64,000 nucleotides of DNA from Cynocephalus volans (lineage: Eukaryota > Chordata > Mammalia > Dermoptera > Cynocephalidae): the NCBI RefSeq assembly GCF_027409185.1, contig NC_084462.1, positions 20,993,577 through 21,057,576 on the forward strand, read 5' to 3'. Positions within the stretch are counted from its first letter, which is position 1, and each line of letters starts with the position of its first letter. A program made the position numbers and the translations under genes. The notes under the pieces were generated by a model that saw only the letters and a list, made by a program, of their open reading frames with translations, was not told where the DNA came from and searched no databases. Shown one piece after another: positions 59,338 through 64,000 of the stretch.

Positions 59338-59747
59338 TGTCGGGCCTTAAAAACTAACGCCACCTTAAGTGACATTACAAGCGGCGCCATTATGGGCCCA
59401 CAAGGGCGTATTAACGTGGCAGCCTAAGACAGCGCCGGCAGGAAGTAGGGTGGGAGTGTCTGCAGGAACCTTGCCTTAGCCCTTATTGGCCAAATATGCG
59501 CTTCCGCACTCGTGAACACTGTGTGGTTGCAATAACTAGGCACTGAGACAGGATGCATGTTCTCGTAACCTTTAAGCTGATTGGAGGATGTAAAAACCTC
59601 CCTTCCCCATTTGCCTTTAAAAGCAAGTGCTTGTGTGATAATAAATGGAACTGCTTGACAGAACCCCCACCGCATCTGAGTGTCCTTTAACCGGGCTGGT
59701 TGGGGCCGGCGGCTGTGCTCACCTCTCTTCACAGCTCTCTTCCCCCA
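59338..59747 (+). mobile_element. ERV LTR, probably class II
   Basis: Begins TGTCGGGCCTTAAAAACT and may end CCCCCA at 59747. Inside are a TTTAAAAG TATA-like box (59616-59623), AATAAA at 59640-59645, and a U5-like stretch. It is GC-rich at the 5' side with several retained CpGs. The layout and wording recall beta-retrovirus-like LTRs, but the family is not identified. No viral genes are seen downstream. Confidence 0.5.
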
Positions 59748-59765
59748 TCTCCTTCCAACAGGGAC

Positions 59766-60609
59766 CAGAGGGAAAGAGGAATCTGAGCCATTTGCTTGCC
59801 CACCAAAAGGAACAAGGCTAGGGCTGTTCAGGTCGGCTGGCGGCGGACCTGATAAGGTGCGAGTGATTTATTAAGGACATGCTCTTAGGGGGTGCTGGAG
59901 TAAGAGAAGTGGGACCAGGAAGGAGAGGAAGCAAAGTAAGGGAAAGTCTCAAGCATAATCCTGCAAAGGATGCTTCAATAGGATCCTGCAAGCAAACTCA
60001 AGTGTGATTCACGCCTCCATGCCATCCTGACCAGAAGCAGGGGCTTGGCTTGCAATCTCCCCTGTCTTCATGGGTTAAGGGCCACCATGGGGGAAGCAAT
60101 TCTCAGGTACACCCAGCCCTCTGCACAGGTGAGTCAGAGGGCTCCAGCAGCCAAAGGGTCATCCTCCAAAGAAGAGTTGAATGGTGCAGACTGCTGGATG
60201 TGAAAGCTGGGGAACAGGGGGACAAAAGAATGGCAAACAGGATCTGAGAGCATCCAGCTGGTTGAGTCTTCCAATCAAGGACTCTCTGGGCTGGGATGGG
60301 TCAATAGTGGTGAACTGACCCTCGCAGCGTTCCAGGCTGCAGTTGGGCTGAACTGATGCGAAGCTCATCCTTACAATACGTCAGAACTGGCTTTCTCAAG
60401 CATTTACCCTCCAGTCCCCATCCCTCTCACGAGGGTTTTACTGAATAAATCTCTTCCCCAGCCAAGGGCCTCAGGCTGGAAGGAAGGGTCTGGGTGAGGA
60501 GCACTGGGCAATGGGCCTGAATGATAACTTCTTTACTCTAGAATAACCAGGAAAGTTTTCCTTTGAAACGACACAAAATCCAGAGGTGAAAACACAAAGA
60601 CAGGATACT
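59766..60609. other. Intergenic downstream of ZNF853
   Basis: No retroviral or host gene recognised after the LTR-like element. Confidence 0.35.
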
Positions 60610-62004
60610 GTATTTCTTCATTTTAATTTATTTTTCATTTTTTGTTTCTCACTTACCAACACATGTGTAAAACGTAGCAGGCTGTGTTAGTAAAGGAGAA
60701 GGAGGGAGGGAAGAGGGGCAGGAACTAGGCAGCCACAACGTTGGAAGTCAGATGGAGCGGGAAGTGCTTGGGGGCCAGGGGGTGGCCGACTCCTCCACAG
60801 CCCCACCTTCCCACAAGGCATCAGCCACTGCTGCTGCTCTTACAGCCCCCTGCCCCAGACGATTTGGTAAACGCAGTAAAGAGCATTTCTGTTGCCCCCA
60901 GTCCTTGTCCCCAACATTCCTCCCTCAGCCCCAGCCACGAGGCAGGGTCTGCCTGGGCAGCCCTGCTCCCCTCCGTAGCCTGGGCCAGGACAGCACCACC
61001 CTTGGGTCTTAAGGAGCCAACTTCTGGACAGCATCTGAGAAGCCTAGAGCTGGTGGATCCCAGGGAGGCCGGTGGGGGGGGGGCTGCCCCGAGCTCATTC
61101 TGGGGGGACCCCTCTCCTGGACCTTGGAGAGCACCCCCAAGTGCCCTCTGCTTCAGCCACAGGCTTTTACTCATGAGGACGTTAAAGGGCCACAATGGGC
61201 TTGGGAACATGGCAACGGAGGCCTAGAACCTGCCCCAACACCTGCCGGAACCCTGGGTTCCCCTGGAGGGAAGGTCTTACCTTCAGCCCAGAGCAGGGCT
61301 TCCCGGCATTTATTTGCACACTGACCCCGTGGACACTCTGACCCTGTGTTTATGAACACAGGCCTATTCATCAGAATGATATCCACCCTGATGAATTTTC
61401 ATCCTAGAAAGTATTTTCAAGGCAAATGCCACTGAGGACAATTCAACGCCTTCATCAGTTTTCTACATAGTGCAGATAAGTTTCCTTTTTCCCCGTTTTT
61501 CTCCTTGAAATAATTTTCACCAGGATCAAATCTTTTCCATCTGCGGTTCACCACATGCATTTGATTACCCGGTTAGTGTTCAGTCCGCGTCAATGTCACC
61601 AATTTCCTGTCACTGGGAGTTTTCTCTATTGACTCTCATTTCTCCGAAGTCCAGTTTTCTCTGGGGGTCGGGGGTATGTGGCGACCCTCTTGGCAATCTC
61701 GGTTCTCAATAGCCAATGTTTCCCACGTGCTGCTTCGGCCACGGTCGGCTTTTCTCTGTGGATGGTATCTGGGGGTTCATCTGTGAACCTGGCACTTCTC
61801 AAGGAATCCGGGAGTTGATGGGAGCCTCCCTCCCGCCCCACTCCCAGGGCTATTCCAGGATGTCTTGAGACTATGAACCGGGGTCGGGCATGCGTCCCAC
61901 TCCGCACGGTACTTCCCAGGCGGACGATCACCGCCTATGCCCCTGCCTCAGCCCCGCGAGCTTCCCAACCCGGCCCGCCCCGCCTGGCTCCGGGTCCCGC
62001 GGCC
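60610..62004 (-). other. ZNF853: ZNF853 3'UTR (predicted)
   Basis: From the stop at 62005-62007 to just past a minus-strand AATAAA at 60627-60632. An alternative AATAAA at 61309-61314 would give a 0.7-kb 3'UTR. Frames within it are chance. Confidence 0.55.
60627..60632 (-). terminator. ZNF853: ZNF853 polyadenylation signal
   Basis: TTTATT on the plus strand (AATAAA on the gene strand), in an AT-rich setting 1.4 kb past the stop. The second candidate is at 61309-61314. Confidence 0.5.
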
Positions 62005-64000
62005 TCACGGTGCCTTGTCCGCGGCCGTGGCGGCCGGCTCGGCGCGCTGTGGGCCGCTGGGGACCGGGGGCCGCGCGCTGCGCAGCAAACCGAGGCCCCG
62101 CGAGCGGCCCGCGCCGTGCAGCTGGCGCTCGTGGCGGCGGATCTGCACCTTGTGGCGGAAGCGCTCGCCGCAGTCCTCGCAGACGTAGGGCCGCTCGCCC
62201 GAGTGCGTGCGCCGGTGGCGCAGCAGGTTGGAGGAGACGCTGAAGCGCTTGCCGCAGTCGCCGCAGGCGTAGGGCCGCTCGCCGGTGTGCGTGCGCTGGT
62301 GCTGCACGAGCGCCGAGCTCTCGCTGAAGCGCTTGGCGCAGTAAGAGCAGGCGTAGGGCTTCTCGCCCGTGTGGATGCGCTGGTGCGTCACCAGGTTCGA
62401 GTGCTGCGAGAAGCCCTTGCCGCACTCGCCGCAACGGTGCGGCCGCTCGCCTGTGTGCGTGGCCTGGTGGCGCACCAGATCTGTGCTGCGGCTGAAGCCC
62501 TTGCCGCACTCCCCGCAGATGGTTGGCCGGTCCCGGGCGCGTCGCCGCCTCCGTTGCCGAGCGGGTGTCAGCGCCGCGCTGCCCGCTGGGCCCGGGATGG
62601 CCACCACGGTTGGCGCGGCCACGGCGGGCAGCACCATGAGCTCCTGCAGCACCACATAGCCCGGAGGGGCCACCACGACTGCAGCCGGAGCCCCGGGGAC
62701 CGCTGCCCCACCACCCCCTCCGGCAGGCACCAGCTCCAGCTGCAGCTCGGGCTGCACAGGGGTCAGCTCCAGCTGCACCTCCTGCTGCTGGGCACCCAGC
62801 TCCACGGGGGTCAGCTCCAGCTGCACCTCCTGCTGCTCCAGCTGCTGCTGCTCCAGCTGCTGCTGCTCCAACTGCTGCTCCAGCTGCTGCAGCTGCTCCT
62901 GCAGTTTGAGCTGCAGCTGCCGCTGCTCCTGCTGCCGCTCCAGCTCCTGCTGCCGCTCCAGTTCCTGCCGCTGCTGCTCCAGTTCCTGCTCTGACCCCAG
63001 GTCCACTGGCATAAGCTCCAGCTCCACCTCTTCCTCCTCCTCTGGCTCCAGTGGATGAGGCTGCAGCTGCTGCTGTTGCAACTGTTCCTGCTGCTGCTGC
63101 AACAGCTGTTGCTGTTGTTGCTGCTGCAACTGTTCCTGATGCTGCAGCAATAGCTGCTGCTGTAACTGTGCTTGCTGCTGCTGCAGCAACTGCTGCTGTA
63201 ATTGTGCTTGCTGATGCTGTTGTAATTGTTCCTGCTGCTGCAGCAACAGTAACTGCTGTTGCTGTTGGAACTGTTGCTGCTGTAATTGTTCCTGCTGTTG
63301 TAGCAGCTGCTGCTGCTGTATCCGCTGTTGGTGCAACAGCTGTTGTTCTTGCACTTGTTGCTGCTGTAACTGTTCTTGCTGTTGGTGCAATAGTTGTTGC
63401 TCTTGCACTTGCTGCTGCTGTAACTGTTCCTGCTGCTGCTGCTGCAACAGCTGTTGCTCTCGCACTTGCTGCTGCTGTAACTGTTCCTGCTGCTGCTGCT
63501 GCAACAGCTGTTGCTCTTGCACTTGCTGCTGCTGTAACTGTTCCTGCTGTTGCTGCTGCTGCAACAGCTGTTGCTCTCGCACTTGCTGCTGCTGTAACTG
63601 TTCCTGCTGTTGCTGCTGCTGCAATAGCTGTTGCTCTTGCACTTGCTGCTGCTGTAACTGTTCCTGCTGTTGCTGCTGCTGCAGTCGTGGTTTCAGTTCC
63701 TGATGTTGTATTGACTGGTGATTTTCATGTAATTCCTGTTGTAGTTGAGACTGCTGCTGCTGTTGCAATGCTGGCTGATGTCCCAATAGTTGGTTTTGTG
63801 GTTGCTGCTGTTGCAGCTGCTCATGCTGTGGCTGTGGCTGCATCTCTGGCTGCTGTTCTAACTGCTGCAGTTGCAACTCGTGTTGTCCCAGCTGGGCTTC
63901 CTCAGTGATTTCATTGGCTGCTATTGGCGCTGAGACTGCTGGCTGTTGTGGGCTGCTGCTCCCTTCCTGAGCCTCTTCCTCCTCCTGACTCTCGTTCCCG
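62005..64000 (-). CDS. ZNF853: Zinc finger protein 853, 3' part
   Basis: Glutamine-rich C2H2 protein, presumed nuclear DNA binder. The frame is open from the right edge (first whole codon at 63999) to TGA at 62007-62005, 664 residues here. The N-terminus lies beyond the window, so no start is claimed. Order: a short acidic/Ser-rich stretch, about 370 residues dominated by Gln with Leu and Glu, an [16 protein letters not shown] segment, further QLELTPV repeats, an Ala/Val/Pro-rich stretch, five C2H2 fingers (about 62523-62112; [17 protein letters not shown] first, [17 protein letters not shown] last, the last with H-x4-H), and a 38-residue tail. Linkers are TGERP/TGEKP/SGERP. It already exceeds the human length I remember (about 659), so the Gln region is probably expanded. 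Location beside ZNF316 matches human 7p22.1. Confidence 0.94.
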   Translation of the reverse strand, partial: GNESQEEEEAQEGSSSPQQPAVSAPIAANEITEEAQLGQHELQLQQLEQQPEMQPQPQHEQLQQQQPQNQLLGHQPALQQQQQSQLQQELHENHQSIQHQELKPRLQQQQQQEQLQQQQVQEQQLLQQQQQQEQLQQQQVREQQLLQQQQQQEQLQQQQVQEQQLLQQQQQEQLQQQQVREQQLLQQQQQEQLQQQQVQEQQLLHQQQEQLQQQQVQEQQLLHQQRIQQQQLLQQQEQLQQQQFQQQQQLLLLQQQEQLQQHQQAQLQQQLLQQQQAQLQQQLLLQHQEQLQQQQQQQLLQQQQEQLQQQQLQPHPLEPEEEEEVELELMPVDLGSEQELEQQRQELERQQELERQQEQRQLQLKLQEQLQQLEQQLEQQQLEQQQLEQQEVQLELTPVELGAQQQEVQLELTPVQPELQLELVPAGGGGGAAVPGAPAAVVVAPPGYVVLQELMVLPAVAAPTVVAIPGPAGSAALTPARQRRRRRARDRPTICGECGKGFSRSTDLVRHQATHTGERPHRCGECGKGFSQHSNLVTHQRIHTGEKPYACSYCAKRFSESSALVQHQRTHTGERPYACGDCGKRFSVSSNLLRHRRTHSGERPYVCEDCGERFRHKVQIRRHERQLHGAGRSRGLGLLRSARPPVPSGPQRAEPAATAADKAP
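63335..63690 (-). repeat. ZNF853: Six tandem Gln-rich units in ZNF853
   Basis: Six tandem units of 51-60 nt encode EQLQQQQV(Q/R)EQQLL followed by two to six Gln, or by HQQ in the two units nearest the fingers. Q and R alternate at the variable position in the first four units (Q, R, Q, R). The Gln codons mix CAG and CAA. Confidence 0.9.

Noticed and set aside
60741-61226. 161-codon plus-strand frame
   Set aside because: Lies antisense in the ZNF853 3'UTR, with no domain or conservation signal visible.
61873-62994. 373-codon plus-strand open frame
   Set aside because: Antisense to the ZNF853 fingers and QLELTPV region; low-complexity Leu/Gln runs mirror the real frame.
63051-63908. 285-codon Ala/Val-rich plus-strand frame
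   Set aside because: Antisense reading of the ZNF853 Gln repeats; no stops because the CAG/CAA repeat lacks them in this frame.

Overview
This is a mammalian nuclear window holding parts of two KRAB/C2H2 zinc-finger loci embedded in old and lineage-specific retroposons. Several tRNA-Ile-like SINEs (single and double tRNA-like units beginning GGCCGGCCC / GCTGGCC) occur on both strands. I recognise these as the CYN family known from colugos (Dermoptera), so the host is most likely a colugo such as Galeopterus. The two genes match ZNF316 and ZNF853, which are neighbours on human 7p22.1. Here both lie on the minus strand, with ZNF853 upstream, as in human.

Layout. 1-21.9 kb is intergenic. It contains L1 pieces on both strands, an L1 nested inside a HAL1-like element, MaLR/MLT1 LTRs, hAT fragments, a solo LTR, CYN SINEs, and a degenerate KRAB-A/KRAB-B exon pair on the minus strand (2366-2879). 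21.9-39.3 kb is the ZNF316 gene: CpG-island promoter near 39.1-39.3 kb, non-coding exon 1, an acidic exon (34587-35098), a second acidic exon (34237-34352), KRAB-A (33266-33392), KRAB-B (32595-32708), and a zinc-finger exon (ending 23884) with a roughly 1.9 kb 3'UTR. Splice sites and phases join into one 1038-residue frame. 39.7-60.6 kb is intergenic with L2, L1, HAL1-like, MLT1, two ERV-type LTRs and five CYN SINEs. 60.6-64.0 kb is the 3' part of ZNF853: 3'UTR, five C2H2 fingers, and a long glutamine-rich region that runs off the window edge.

Both proteins are expected to be nuclear DNA-binding factors. ZNF316 has an N-terminal acidic region, a KRAB box whose MLE motif reads MQE, and 15 fingers in two clusters. 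Fingers 1-6 and 7-12 align one-to-one, so the protein appears to carry an old duplicated six-finger block. I saw no previously undescribed multi-gene system. The observations most worth a second look are that internal duplication, a roughly 240-bp unidentified insertion with a 10-bp target duplication in ZNF316 intron 5 (with a sister copy 1.9 kb away), the KRAB relic, and a possible class II ERV LTR with an adjoining primer-binding-site-like sequence.
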